DNA from: Leptodactylus fallax
Taxonomy: Eukaryota > Chordata > Amphibia > Anura > Leptodactylidae
Direction of reading: 5' to 3'
Length of the DNA: 64,000 bases
Assembly: GCA_947044405.1 (NCBI GenBank)
Contig: CAMRHE010000330.1
Span: 1,798,001 to 1,862,000, forward strand
The stretch's first letter is position 1. Every line of letters starts with the position of its first letter. A model generated the notes under the pieces. That model made no database searches. It saw only the letters and a program-made list of their open reading frames with translations, and was not told where the DNA came from. The position numbers were made by a program, and so were the translations under genes. Below, piece after piece: positions 21,640-32,742 of the stretch.

Positions 21640-22320
21640 AATAAACTTATTTACAGAAACAGGTACATTCTCAACATGAGGGCTGTTTCCCCATCTTGCA
21701 AGCATATTATTAGCATCATGCAGAGGGATGAGTACTGGATGACAGTGCTCTTAGATCCTCACCATAAAGACAAAATGGGGGAATCCTTCTCTACTTAGGA
21801 TAGGCTGTATACCAAGATTACCACAGCGTTTAGCGGGACCGCTGCAACTAGCAGTCACACGTGAACCCAGGTGGCCTCTGCCCACTCCCAGTCCACCTCA
21901 CTCAGAAAGCGTTCCAATAACTGCCTCTGCCAGTGCCACAGCTCCAAGTCTCAGCAAGAGTCAAAGCAGCAGCAGCCAAGCCCGGTACAGTATCTAGAAG
22001 ACGAGGAACCAGCAATTTTTCACCTCGCAGCACCAACTGAAGCTACAACAGGCAACCAACACCCAATGACTGTACCAGTAGGTACAGTCATATCTAGAGT
22101 GCTCCTAAATTCCAGCCGATAACCTGACCTTTTGGGCCAATAGGTTAGAGCTGTGGAAGGAGCTGGCCCATTTTGCCATGGAAGTTATATTTTGTCTGGC
22201 CTGAAGCGTAATGGCCAAGAGGGTGTTCAATGCTGCCGGTGGCTTTGTAACTCCTAAAAGGACGAAATTATCCACAGGTAGCATGGAAAAAATTATTTTT
22301 ATCAAAATGAATCAGGCATG
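21640..22320 (+). pseudogene. hAT transposase relic, C-terminal half
   Basis: Two stretches read like a ZBED-type hAT transposase. The first ends WMTVLLDPHHKDKM, the LDPRFK motif region, and then stops at 21,796. The second, from about 22,121, reads FWANRLELWKELAHFAMEV, has an in-frame TGA, then gives KRVFNAAGGFVTPKRTKLS and a final FIKMNQAWI. This is the hAT dimerisation signature (S/ERVFSAAG...). Between them lies a glutamine/serine-rich linker in the same general orientation. Stop codons and a frame change make it non-functional. Confidence 0.75.
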
Positions 22321-22728
22321 GATCCATGAGGATTTTCAAACACCTCTGGCTGATACGTCTGAGCAGTGGTGTGTGATCGTCTCCCTTTATGATCATCTTC
22401 AATTTAATGTACTGTTGCTGATGCTGGCTGATGCTACTCATAAACAGTTACCACCACTGCCACCACTCAGTCAGATGTGTTCTGCAGCCCAATCCATCAT
22501 ATTATGCCTTGCCGCACTGCCATACTGTACATGTTGCCACAGCTGCTTTCTGCCACTGACCCAGACATGTCCTGCAGCCTGGTCCATCACAATCTACTAT
22601 TCCACACTGTTGGTGCCACAGTGTTGGCATCAAAAAACTAAAACCAGTTTGATGTCACATTTGCTCCCATAACAGGATAATTTTTGGTGGCTTGTTTTTT
22701 GAAGAGCCAGTTTCTTTGCCCTCACAAT

Positions 22729-22979
22729 GTTCTACACTATGTTTTATAGATGGGTTCCTAGGAGCTCTGACAGTGTTCTATACTATGTTTTATAGATAGG
22801 TTCCTAGGAGCCCTGACAGTGTTATACACTATGTTTTATATATGGGTTCCTAGGAGCCCTGACAGTGTTCTACACTATGTTTTATAGATAGGTTCCTAGG
22901 GGCCCTGACAGTGTTCTACACTATGTTTTATACATAGGTTTCTAGGAACTCTGAGAGTGTTCTACACTATGTTTTAAGC
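22729..22979. repeat. 46-bp minisatellite, array B
   Basis: The reverse orientation of array A. Units beginning GTTMTAYACTATG lie at 22729, 22775, 22821, 22867, 22913 and 22959. The period is exactly 46 bp, with five full units and a partial sixth, the same number as array A. Confidence 0.95.
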
Positions 22980-23302
22980 CATTTTAAAGTGTGGCTCATA
23001 CCAAACTTGTTTGACCCAAAATGGGTCCATCTCTCTAGCTTCTCCCCTCAAATACACCTTCTCTTTCTACCTGGGCTTCAGTGACCTCTGTCCTGTGTCA
23101 TGAGGTCAGTTTGCAAGGCATTATGGGGAATCCTGCCTGATTCCTGAGATCATGTCATTCTAGTTCTTTGCTTTCTCCATACTTTCATATGGTGACCATC
23201 TTGCTTGTGCAAATCAAGCCACAAAAAAATTTGGATTAAACTCTGTTATTTTTGAAATGGTTCGCTCATCTCTAAGCCTTTGTATGTGATTCAAACATAA
23301 TA

Positions 23303-23649
23303 AGGCTGAACCCCATGTTGCACAAACACAAGCATTTTTATCGCAGGAAAAAACGCTGCATTTTACAGCACCTGCAAAGTGAATGAGATTCTGGCTAACC
23401 CTATCCCCACATTGCAGAAAAAATGTGCCGTGGAAAAGCTGCGTTTTCAAAATCACCCAAGTTTTTGAAAATCGCAGCTTGTTGATTATACCTGCTGAAT
23501 ATACCTACCATATAGGTATAATAAGGGCAGAAAGTCTGCAGAGAAAAACTCTGCGAAAACACAAAGAAAAACGCTGAGGAAAAAAATGTGATAAATTTTT
23601 TTCTGCATCGTTGTTTTTGCTACGTTTCGCTACATGGGGCCTTAGCCTA
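23303..23649. mobile_element. MITE (GGCTAAGGCCCC family)
   Basis: The left end AAGGCTGAACCCCATGTTGC and right end GCTACATGGGGCCTTAGCC are inverted. The interior carries GATTATACCTGCTG and mirrored GCGTTTT segments typical of this family. Non-coding. Confidence 0.5.
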
Positions 23650-24690
23650 ACAAAGATTATGATGCAATTAAAAGAGGACATGCTAATGTTCTGTATTGAT
23701 CTCAGTTACATCTTGTGGGCTCAAGAGACCACAGTCTAATACTACATAGCAACTGCTATATACAATAAGTTAAAAAGACCTGTTACTACTGATGACAAAG
23801 AACCCAGAAAAGGAGCAATGCTCAAAAACTGACTTTCCATTTGCAAATAAATGACCATTTAGCAATTTGTAAAACATGTAATAAACTAATTGATCAACTA
23901 GGAAGGGTTAGAGAAGAACAATTCATAGCAGATTCTTTCATATTTTCACAAATTTAGCTTGATAACCGATAATACATTTTACAAATAATACTTAGGAAGA
24001 CTCAAAAACTCAGCAGCTGTGAAATCTTGGAGCATATTTTCCCTTCCTTCTCTATGACACCTTGATAAGGCAATTATCACATAATTACCTTAACAAGTGG
24101 CATTACAGGAAATTATTGTCATTCTACTGTTAAAATAACACATAATCAACTGCAAGTGAATTCTAGAATCCTCAATCAGCATCTCATTAAACAGAACTAG
24201 CTCAGTGAAGGGAACGCCATTGGTGAGTAATATATGACAAACAAATCTTGGAAATTTTTAAAAAACTAAACGTAGTACAAAAAAAAAATCCACTTCGGCA
24301 ACAGCACTTTCAATAACTTAAAAAAATGTCTGCCACATTTTGGTGAATATAATTCGGTTTAATTTGACTAGTACATTAAGGAACTAATGTCATAATGTGG
24401 GAACAGTTCTATTTAATATGCATGAATTTCTTTGAGCTTTATTAGAAGAAAAATGTAATTAAAAATTACAACTACTGTCAAAATGAAAGACTTCTGTCAC
24501 TTTCTATGTAGAATAAAAGCTATTAAAAGTATATTAAAGAAAAAACATAGTAAACATTGTAAGTCAGGGATAGTTATTAAGGAATTATTCAACAGGGTCA
24601 AATAAAAGGGCTGAAACTAGTTACTAAAAGGAAAAAAAAATACCCTTTGGTTGTTCCTAGTTTGTATATGTTACATAAGTTATACAATTA
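23650..24690. other. No recognisable feature
   Basis: AT-rich, apparently single-copy sequence. Nothing could be assigned. Confidence 0.5.
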
Positions 24691-24694
24691 TCCA

Positions 24695-25093
24695 ATATAC
24701 TTTCTGTATCAATTCCTCACGGTTTCCAATATCTCTGCTTGCTGTCATTCATTCTGCTTATTTCCAGTGGATAAAAATCAGTCCATGGTCATGTAATATA
24801 CAGTCCATGGTCATGTGATATACAGTCCATGGTCATGTGATATACAGTTCATGGTCATGTGATGAACACACAGGTGCACAGCTCGTTACAGTCACAGCAC
24901 AATCAAACATCTGCCTGGTAATGAGCTGTGCACCTCTGTGTCCATCACATGACCGTTGACCGTATATCACATGACCATGGACTGTATAGCACATGACCAT
25001 GGACTGTATACCATATGACCATGGACTGATTTTTATCCACTGGAAGCAAGCAGAGATCTAGAAAACTGTGAGAAATTGATCTAGAAAGTATAC
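24695..25093. mobile_element. Fold-back element with 22-bp direct repeats in each arm
   Basis: The left arm TATACTTTCTGTATCAATTC is mirrored by the right end (reverse complement TATACTTTCTAGATCAATTT). The arms stay complementary across the element to a loop of about 35 bases near 24,890-24,925. Each arm contains four tandem 22-bp units CAGTCCATGGTCATGTGATA (starts 24779, 24801, 24823, 24845 on the left; mirrored near 24,948-25,030). Non-coding; superfamily unknown. Confidence 0.75.
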
Positions 25094-25129
25094 AACAAAT
25101 TCAGCAAATACAGCAAAATCTACAACAAA

Positions 25130-25406
25130 AAAAAAAGCAATTTTCCGCAGCAAAGCGCTGAGTTTTACACTACCTGCAAAGTGGATGGGATTCTGTCTAA
25201 TCCCATCCACACATTGCAGAAAAAAAATCGCAGCATGTCAATTATACCTGTGGAAACGCTGGTGTTTTCCATATAAATATAATAGGGGCAGAAAATCTAC
25301 AGGAAAAACTGTGAAATCTCATTAAAAAACTATGCGGAAAAAAACGTGATGCATTCCAACGCAGAATTTTTTTTCGCTGCACTTCACATAGGGCCTTAGC
25401 CTTAGC
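25130..25406. mobile_element. MITE fragment (GGCTAAGGCCC family)
   Basis: It contains CCTGCAAAGTGGATGGGATT, ATTGCAGAAAAAAAATCGC, TCAATTATACCTGTGG and the end CATAGGGCCTTAGCC. It abuts the Tc1 element that begins at 25422. The left end is truncated or degenerate. Confidence 0.45.
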
Positions 25407-25421
25407 CAGTATTAGTAAATA

Positions 25422-26992
25422 CAGTGGGTACGGAAAGTATTCAGACCCCTTTACATTTTTCACTCTTTGTTTCACTGCAGCCATTTGCTAAAAGCAAAAA
25501 AGTTCATTTTATTTCTCATTAATGTACACTCAGCTCCACATCTTGACAGAAAAAAACAGAAATGTAGATATTTTTGCAAATTTATTAAAAAAGAAAAACT
25601 GAAATATCACATGGTCATAAGTATTCAGAGCCTTTGCTGTGACACTCATATTTAACTCAAATGCAGTCCACTTCCTTCTGATCCTCCTTGAGATGGTTCT
25701 ACTCCTTCATTGGAGTCCAGCTGTGTTTAATCAAACTGATTGGACTTGATTAGGAAAGGCGCACACCTGTCTATATAAGACCTCACAGCTCACAGTGCAT
25801 GTCAGAGCAAATGAGAATCATGAGGTCAGAGGAACTGCCCAAGGAGCTCAGAGACAGAATTGTGGCAAGGCACAGATCTGGCCAAGGTTACAAAAGAATT
25901 TCTGCATCACTCAAAGTTCCTAAGAGCACAGTGGCCTCCATAATCCATCCAGCCAAACTGAGCAATCGTGGGAGAAGAGCCTTGGTGAGAGAGGTAAATA
26001 AGAACCCAAAGATCACTGTGGCTGAGCTCCAGAGATGCAGTAGGGAGATGGGAGAAAGTTCCACAAAGTCACCTATCACTGCAGCCCTCCACCAGTTGGG
26101 GCTTTATGGCAGAGTGGCCCAAAGGAAGCCTCTCCTCAGTGCAAGACATATGAAAGCCAAAAAACACATGAAGGACTCCCAGACTATGAGAAATAAGATT
26201 CTCTGGTCTGATGAGACAAAGATTGAACTTTTTGGCGTTAATTCTAAGCGGTATATGTGGAGAAAACCAGGCACTGCTCATCACCTGCCCAATACAATCC
26301 CAACAGTCAAACATGGTGGTGCCAGTATCATGCTATGGGGGTGTTTTTCAGCTGCAGGGACAGGACGACTGGTTGCAATTGAAGGAAAGATGAATGCGAC
26401 CAAGTACAGAGATATCCTGGAAGAAAATCTGTTCCAGAGTGCTCTGGACCTCAGACTGGGCCGAAGGTTCACCTTTCAACAAGACAATGACCCTAAGCAC
26501 ACAGCTAAAATAACAAAGGAGTGGCTTTGGAACAACTCTGTGACCATTCTTGACTGGCCCAGCCAGAGCCCTGACTTCAACCCAATTGAGCATTTCTGGA
26601 GAGACATGAAAATGGCTCCACCAACGTTCACCATCCAACCTGACGGAACTGGAGAGGATCTGCAAGGAAGAATGGCAGAGGATCCCCAAATCCAGATGTG
26701 AAAAACTTGTTGCATCATTCCCAAGAAGACTCATGGCTGTACTAGCTCAAAAGGAAGGGGCTTCTACTCAATACTGAGCAAAGGCTCTGAATACTTATGA
26801 CCATGTGATATTTCAGTTTTTCTTTTTTAATAAATTTGAAAAAATCTACATTTCTGTTTTTTTTCTGTCAAGATGGGGTGCTGAGTGTACATTAATGAGA
26901 AATAAAATGAACTTTTTTGCTTTTAGCAAATGGCTGCAATGAAACAAAGAGTGAAAAATTTAAAGGGGTCTGAATACTTTCCGTACCCACTG
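25422..26992 (+). mobile_element. Tc1/mariner element with long TIRs, inactive
   Basis: TA duplications lie at 25420-25421 and 26993-26994. TIRs of about 220 bp start CAGTGGGTACGGAAAGTATT and are nearly identical at both ends. Each has an outer AAGTATTCAGACCCCTTT and inner AAGTATTCAGAGCCTTTGCT copy, the IR/DR plan known from Sleeping Beauty-type elements. The 1,571-bp element carries one damaged transposase (25799-26701). Confidence 0.95.
25799..26701 (+). pseudogene. Tc1-type transposase, in-frame deletion and C-terminal frameshift
   Basis: A 300-codon frame begins ATG at 25799, with further ATGs at 25811 and 25820. It keeps the DDE catalytic residues: D138 in WSDETK, D229 in FQQDNDPKH and E264 in NPIEHFW, with 34 residues between the last two (DD34E). 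The N-terminal DNA-binding region is shortened: the text runs from KSTVASII straight to HPAKLSNRG, so the segment that carries the GRPR motif in relatives is gone. After WRDMKMA the reading frame shifts and ends at 26701, losing the usual C-terminus; the ancestral reading continues in another frame to about 26,776. It is unlikely to make active enzyme. Confidence 0.9.
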
Positions 26993-26994
26993 TA

Positions 26995-27735
26995 TACTAC
27001 ATGTGCGCTACAGAGTTGGTCTGGATCATCCTGGAGCAGATCTGCCTATTCTTTTGTGATGGTTAGTAATGGCTCTGAGCATATAACCACAACTATGTCT
27101 ATAATATGTCTATTGTATGTATCATACCTTGCAGAAACAAACCATAAGTATATAAGACAGTGGGTGGTACACGTCCTACTTGTGTCTACCATTTCTTATG
27201 CCTTCCATGTACTGTAGATGTTTGTAAAGGATTTGTTTTGACATGAGGACGTCTAGTAATGCATACAGTATGTATAAGCATTGCAGTGCTGCGATTAGGT
27301 AAGTGGTATGTGTCTGTATTATACATAGCAGAGACTTTTTGATGACTTTTTTGATTTTAGAAAGATAAACAATTTCTTTTGGTTAAGGACAAGTGTTCAT
27401 GTATTATTGATATAGTTTTTGAAGCCAAAGCCAAGAGTAGATCATAAAGGGTGAGAATCTATAAAGTACAGATGGCATATCTTTTTCTTTTATTTCAATA
27501 CATTCCCGCCTTTGGCTTCAAATACTGCATCAACAAAATCAGAATGCGTATCTCTACCTTTGCTAATCCATACGTATGTGTATTATCTTTAAACTAGAAT
27601 AAAATCTAAGGTGAATGCAATTATTAAAGAAGTTTGGAGAACATAATTATTTTAATTATATTTAACCTGGAAAACTTGACTTGATACGGTCAAATACAAG
27701 GTTGATGGGACAGGAGACAGATGGTAGCCCTTATT
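26995..27735. other. No recognisable feature
   Basis: AT-rich sequence after the Tc1 element. I see no repeat ends. Confidence 0.5.
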
Positions 27736-27737
27736 AC

Positions 27738-27870
27738 ATTCTCTGGCTAGGTTCACTTCTGCATCGGAGTCTCCAATGGAGACTCCATCACAGTGCCCAC
27801 CTGAAAATTGGTAAAGCAAAAAGCCCTGCATGGACTTTCCTCTGCCAGTTTCATTTTGTTTAACTGACAT
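27738..27870. repeat. MITE fragment
   Basis: CTGGCTAGGTTCACTTCTGC, a mirrored CCAATGGAGACTCC segment and AAAGCCCTGCATGGACTTTC resemble the internal parts of the 31,447-31,711 element. It is a partial copy. Confidence 0.35.
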
Positions 27871-27879
27871 TTTTTTTAA

Positions 27880-28256
27880 AGGGGTTATACTAAGTCATGA
27901 ACTTATGACGTTATCAGTTTTGATAGGATACAGTCAGTGACGATCCAACTGCTTGGACCCTAACCAATTCCAAAAATAGGGATCCAGTTCTTCCATCAAG
28001 CATGCTGACTATCACCCCATTCTTTCTCTATGGGAGCGCCAGATAAAGCTGAGCACTCTACTTGGCTATCTTCGGTGCTTCCATCTAGAATGAATGGTGT
28101 GGAAGGTTACATGCTTGGCCCGCAGCTCCATCAAGGTGGGAGAACCAGTGCCACGTTCTCTGTATCAGTGGGGTCTTAGCAGAGAGATCCCCATTGATCA
28201 TGAAGTTATCCTCAAGTAAATCAGTATAGGTAACTTCATAACTTGGTACAACTCCT
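27880..28256. mobile_element. MITE with TTAA target duplication
   Basis: TTAA lies at 27876-27879 and 28257-28260. The ends AGGGGTTATACTAAGTCATG and (reverse complement) AGGAGTTGTACCAAGTTATG are TIRs that continue for about 30 bp. The 377-bp interior is non-coding. Confidence 0.7.
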
Positions 28257-28339
28257 TTAAGCTCAAAATTCGGTGGCCAGATATTAGGCTTCATGCACAG
28301 TCAGCGTACTAGCCATGTTTTTAACAGCTAGCACACTGA

Positions 28340-28500
28340 CCTATTCATTTCTATGGCCCCATACACACGACTTGTCCTAAAACTCAGGACAGGTCCACTT
28401 TGTGGACCATGTTCACTGGCCCAATGAACGGGTCCGCAGATGCACAGGCAGTGCACGGATGGCACACGGATGACATCCATGTGCCGTCCATGCAGTTCAA
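28340..28500. repeat. MITE fragment with mirrored CCGTCC segments
   Basis: GTCCTAAAACTCAGGACAGG and the GCACGGATGGCACACGGATG / GTGCCGTCCATGC segments form inverted pieces of a kind seen at other MITEs here. Ends were not found. Confidence 0.3.
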
Positions 28501-29860
28501 TCATGGCTTGGCGACATGCACAGGGTCTGCAGGAAAAATATACAATATACTACATACAAAATACAGAATGCTCTGGATATGGAGTTTTTCCAGTTTAGGT
28601 TTGTCTTAAATGGTACAAAATAAAAACTGCTATCAAAATGCTTGAAATGATGTTTTATAAAATCATTTAACAATGGCAAAAATCATGTGTTTGTAGAAAG
28701 AAAGTCATTGTCTTCATTGAGTTCATTGTCTTCATATATAAATGTGTCCTGACTATATCAGCCTATATACTATATGTCCTCACTATATCAGCCTGCGGTT
28801 TCCAAATGATCAATTTAGTGGAGCTTATGAGTTTTTTTTCTTGTTTTCAATATTATTACAGTAAATAGATCATTTCTATTTAGTCATGTATTTATAGAAC
28901 AAAATGTCTAACCACCAAAGTATTGAAAGAGCATTTAATGCCACGGCATAATTTTAAAGGAAAATATGCAGCAGTGCCTAAAATAATCTTTCATATTCAA
29001 ATGTGCTCGAGCATTCTAAAGACCATATAAAAGTTCATTGATACAAAATTGATAAACCTATTAAAATATAAATAATGTGGTATTTAATGTGTCAAATAAT
29101 TATAAGACGGAACAAGAAACGCGTTTTGGCATTTGCAATCAATGAAGATAAGTAAAAAAAAAACATAGTGCTAATACACAGATAGACAAAGCAAAATATG
29201 TACATTTATATATAAAGCTTTCAGGCTATTTGAAAAAATAATATTTTATAATTTTCTTAAGATTTTTGATTTCAGCTTCTGGCAAAGCCCTGAAGAGTAC
29301 ACTGTGATTTCTATGGCAACTGCAATTTTCTAAATTACTAGTGATAAGACTTTTTTGAAGTCTATTAAATTTGAACTGTGCTTATTTCTTTAAAGGTTAC
29401 CAGCAGATATAGAAAATAAAAGCTCAAAACTGTTAACCTCCTACTGGCCGAGCGAGGTACCATGCTAGGAACAGGTAAGGCTAGCTCAAATATGGTACTT
29501 TTTAATACTATATGTTTTTGCAGAAGCTTTGTGTACAACAAAGTAAAAAGTTTCAAATCATTTTTTTTTTTTAGTATTGGTAGGGAATTATAACTAGGTA
29601 GATTTTAATATTTTTGTTGATTTATGAAAAAAAAATATTTATTTCTTATTGTATTTCAATGTTTGAGGTTTTTAAGAAACTGTCAGTACGTTGTGATCTT
29701 CATGGTGTCGATGCCTTTCTTAATTAAAAATACAGTAAAACCTCTTTCAGACAACTACCAAATATTGCTCTGAAAATGGTTTTCTAGTGGATTGGTCATC
29801 TTAGATGCGTAAAGCAATTTGGATCGAACCTAATCTTCCAAATATTTTGGGCTAGAGAAA
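28500..29860. other. No confident feature
   Basis: AT-rich sequence. An ACGCGTTTTGGCATTTGC...TCAATGAAGATAAG phrase at 29,119-29,153 recalls the ends of Penelope-like elements but lacks a usable core motif. Confidence 0.35.
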
Positions 29861-29864
29861 CCCA

Positions 29865-30130
29865 GTTTGTCACCCACGAAACACTATTACATTCTGGGAT
29901 ATCCCCAGACTATAATACCGTAAGAGGAGGCCTGGGGAGGTGAGTAAACATGACAAACAGTTATACTCAGCTTGCCTCACTTCTCCTGGGCATCCTCGTG
30001 GCATCCTCTTCCAGCCTCTCGCTGACATCACATGCTCTGGGGTCATCGCTGAGGCTTGTGATTGGACCTCAGTGGTCACATGGTGATTTTATTTTGAAAC
30101 AGTTAACAATCTGTAGAGATATATATTTAA
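29865..30130. repeat. Possible half of a fold-back MITE
   Basis: The sequence around CCTGGGGAGGTGAGTAAAC and TGATTGGACCTCAGTGGTCACATGG resembles one arm of the 19.8-kb and 41.5-kb elements. The second arm is missing or eroded. Confidence 0.3.
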
Positions 30131-30191
30131 AGGGAGTCTATCAGGTACAAAATACCCCTAAACCTATAATAATGCTATGGAGGGGCATTAA

Positions 30192-31425
30192 CCCTGCTGT
30201 TCTGTTCGGTTCTACTATACACATATAATGTTCCGGTCATTTTTGACCAGGCCTATTAAAGTCTGGATTTTTAACTAATTTAAGTGTTTTATTTGAATTT
30301 CTTTTGCATTATTATACTGTATGTGAACATGGTTGTTCATAAATAAATGAAAAATGAAATCAAAAACTTAATTTTTATTTTTTTTGTGTCAAAAAATGTT
30401 ACATGGCCTTATTGCATTATTCATATATATTTTACATTTGCACAAAAAAAAAATCTTTATAAAACTGTAAACTATAACTAATAACATCAAACTGTATGTA
30501 AATATATTTTTTTCCAAAAAAAAAAAAAAAACAAACAAAAAAATAAAAAGTAGTTTTTTCTATATAAAATGTGAAATAAGGTTCAAGGTGCTAAATTTAC
30601 TGTTTGCATTCGTCACAAGTATAATTTACATGTCTTTTGCATAAGTACTTTGCACATTTGCAACATATCACATTTGATTTGCGATTACTTGATGTTGGAC
30701 AGAAGGCGCATCGTTTCCGTTTTAGGCTGGTTGTACTGCTGGTGGAGGCCGTACGTATCGTCGCAGTGCTAGCGAAAGCCCTTGGTTCACTTTGTTCAGC
30801 ATGCTGTTGGATCCTGTGGACAATGGCTGCAGCTCCATCATCTCTGGGTGTTACTTTTCTTTGTTCAATATATGGGCTAACCAGTGATTTTCCTAACTCC
30901 TCTAAAAAAAATTCTTCTTTTATATAGTTTATTTTTGTTCCAATTTGGGTCTATTTCACGCCATAACACAAATGCATTGTACGTCGACACATCAAGAATG
31001 TTGTAAAAAACAACCATTGGCCACAGATTAGTTTTGCGTTTACAGGTGTCCATCTATAGTATCATAATTTGAAAATGTATGTATGTGTAACTCTGCATGG
31101 ACCAAAAGGACCTAGATAAATTGATAAATAGTAGTAGATGAACTATATAGACCAAAATGAGATTATAACTCCTTAATTTTTTAAAAAAAAATGGCTGGAG
31201 ATTAGTATAAAAGGCTATCTGTCATTTTTGACTGAACAGTACAAGTATAAAAAAAGACGTGGAGCAAAAAGTAAATAAAAAATAAATAAATAAAAACTGC
31301 TATTAGTAAGAACCCCTCAAATGAGGAAAAGTCTATGAACCACAAGTTTCAGAACCGCATAATGAATATTTTAAAAAATATCAAATTTCAAATTCGATCA
31401 TTTTTGACCGAACAGAACAGCAGTG
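30192..31425 (-). mobile_element. piggyBac element, internally deleted
   Basis: TTAA lies at 30188-30191 and 31426-31429. The ends CCCTGCTGTTCTGTTCGGT and (reverse complement) CACTGCTGTTCTGTTCGGT are 19-bp TIRs with one mismatch. The 1,234-bp body holds only the 3' part of a piggyBac transposase on the minus strand (30597-31052), so most of the gene is deleted. TTAA target, TIRs and coding remnant agree on the superfamily. Confidence 0.9.
30597..31052 (-). pseudogene. piggyBac transposase, C-terminal remnant with cysteine-rich domain
   Basis: Read on the minus strand. The upstream part gives CKRKTNLWPMVVFYNILDVS and YNAFVLWREIDPNW, the conserved region after the catalytic core. A one-base frame change occurs near 30,915. 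The downstream part then reads EEFFLEELGKSLVSPYIEQR, a basic KRKR, and a cysteine/histidine-rich tail with CAFC, ICCKC, LCKRH and CDEC, ending at a stop at 30597-30599. The tail fits the C-terminal zinc-binding domain that binds piggyBac ends in relatives. No ATG or catalytic aspartates remain. Confidence 0.85.
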
Positions 31426-31446
31426 TTAATATAAGCAGGAACATAT

Positions 31447-31711
31447 CTAAGGTTAGGTTCACAGCTGTGCTGGGTTCTCTGTTGTTTGGGTTTGCTAGGG
31501 GACACAAATGACGAAGAGCCTATCCGCTAAAACAGCGGTTACCCGTAGACATCTGTGGACCCCATAGACTATAATGGGGTTTGCCGCGTGTCCACCATTT
31601 TTATACTGAAACCGCCGGAGAGAAAAGCCCTCTGTGCAGGACTTTTCTTTCCAATGATTTTTGGCTGATTCTGCGATGGAAACTCTGACGCAGATGTGAA
31701 CCTAACCTTAG
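31447..31711. mobile_element. MITE with CTAAGGTTAGGTTCACA ends
   Basis: The left end CTAAGGTTAGGTTCACAGCT and right end (reverse complement CTAAGGTTAGGTTCACATCT) are near-perfect TIRs on a 265-bp non-coding element. It starts 18 bp after the piggyBac target site. No clear target duplication. Confidence 0.7.
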
Positions 31712-32715
31712 TAACCACAAATGATGAAGCAATACTGAGATACTCATCGTTTCATGGATCACCCTGCAAGCGCACTGGAGGTTGACACAATTTATCAAAT
31801 TTGCCAACATTAAGGTGTAAATGCTCCGTCTCTCCTCTGAAACGGCTACCCAATGCCGCCCCATTAGCTGTCAATGATATTTTCAGCCTCTGCTTGCATC
31901 ACAACAGTCTGTGATCAGTTCTGTTAAATCCGCCCCAGGGTACTTGCAGGATCATTGCTTCATTGGTTTACGGACACAAAGATAGACTCCTCCATGTCAA
32001 TGTTACTAGCTTAGGAGGCATTTTGGACCTGATAGGCTCCTTTCCATTCTACACTTTGGGATTGTTAATGTTTGACTCGTATTCATTATACTCGGGGGAT
32101 TATAGTGAAAGCTCCTGTTCAGGAGACTAGAAGACAGAACATGGCCACTGTCTTCATTGCAGAAGGTCCTACTCGGTGTACAGTGTGGACCACAGAAGGT
32201 TTGTGCTGCAATACTCTATCTTAGAAAAGAAGAATCCACACATCTATTCTACTGCTTGACTTCATTGGTCGCTAAAGTAATTATACTGTTCTTAAATAAG
32301 TCTAAAAATGTTAAGAATTTTATGTTTTTTAACAACAAAAATACAATAAAAAATAATGATATGAAATATAATGGGGATGTAAATGACAATATTAGACAGC
32401 TTCTATTTGCAGGTGTAACCATGGTTTCACTAGATGACACGCAGCCTACACTGACCTGTATCCCACACAAGAAGGCATTTTGTCTGTAGATAACAGATCA
32501 TTAAATAGAAATTTAATCTAGAGTTGCATGGCTGCACGGCAAAAAAAAATCTTTTGAAGATAATATATGGAAAAGTTTACATCTTTTTTTTACAGGCTGT
32601 ACTTTAAACCTTTCTGATTTCCATTGTTCGCAAAGATTAATGGTTTTATTTTACATGAAATGCAAAAAGCTCCACTTTTATGTTATTTAACTACTTGTCG
32701 AGTGACTATTGACTT
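31712..32715. other. No recognisable feature
   Basis: Unassigned sequence. The 110-codon plus-strand frame at 32,157-32,489 has no domain and is lysine/asparagine-rich as expected for AT-rich DNA. Confidence 0.4.
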
Positions 32716-32742
32716 TATTCGCCCAGGTGGTCAGAGTTAGAA

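Larger units (their letters stand above)
21235..23274 (+). mobile_element. hAT family copy B, decayed transposase plus minisatellite
   Basis: The left end TAGAACTGAGTGAATC and the right end (reverse complement TAGAGATGAGCGAACC) are imperfect TIRs. An 8-bp duplication is not evident (left ACATATAC, right AGCCTTTG), so one end may be misplaced or mutated. Inside are transposase relics (21,640-21,798 and 22,121-22,320) and a 46-bp minisatellite (22,729-22,979). Minisatellite, flanking ATGGCTTAAAACATAG and terminal motif tie it to copies A and C. Confidence 0.7.

Noticed and set aside
21871..22122. 83-codon frame rich in Q and S
   Set aside because: It lies between two hAT transposase motifs in a decayed element; probably the linker of that pseudogene, not a gene.
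24779..24866. 22-bp direct repeats considered as a CRISPR-like or regulatory array
   Set aside because: No spacers, and the units are mirrored in the other arm of a palindrome.
29119..29153. ACGCGTTTTGG...CAATGAAGATAAG as a fifth hammerhead-like site
   Set aside because: No stem II and no CUGAUGA equivalent could be drawn; too weak.
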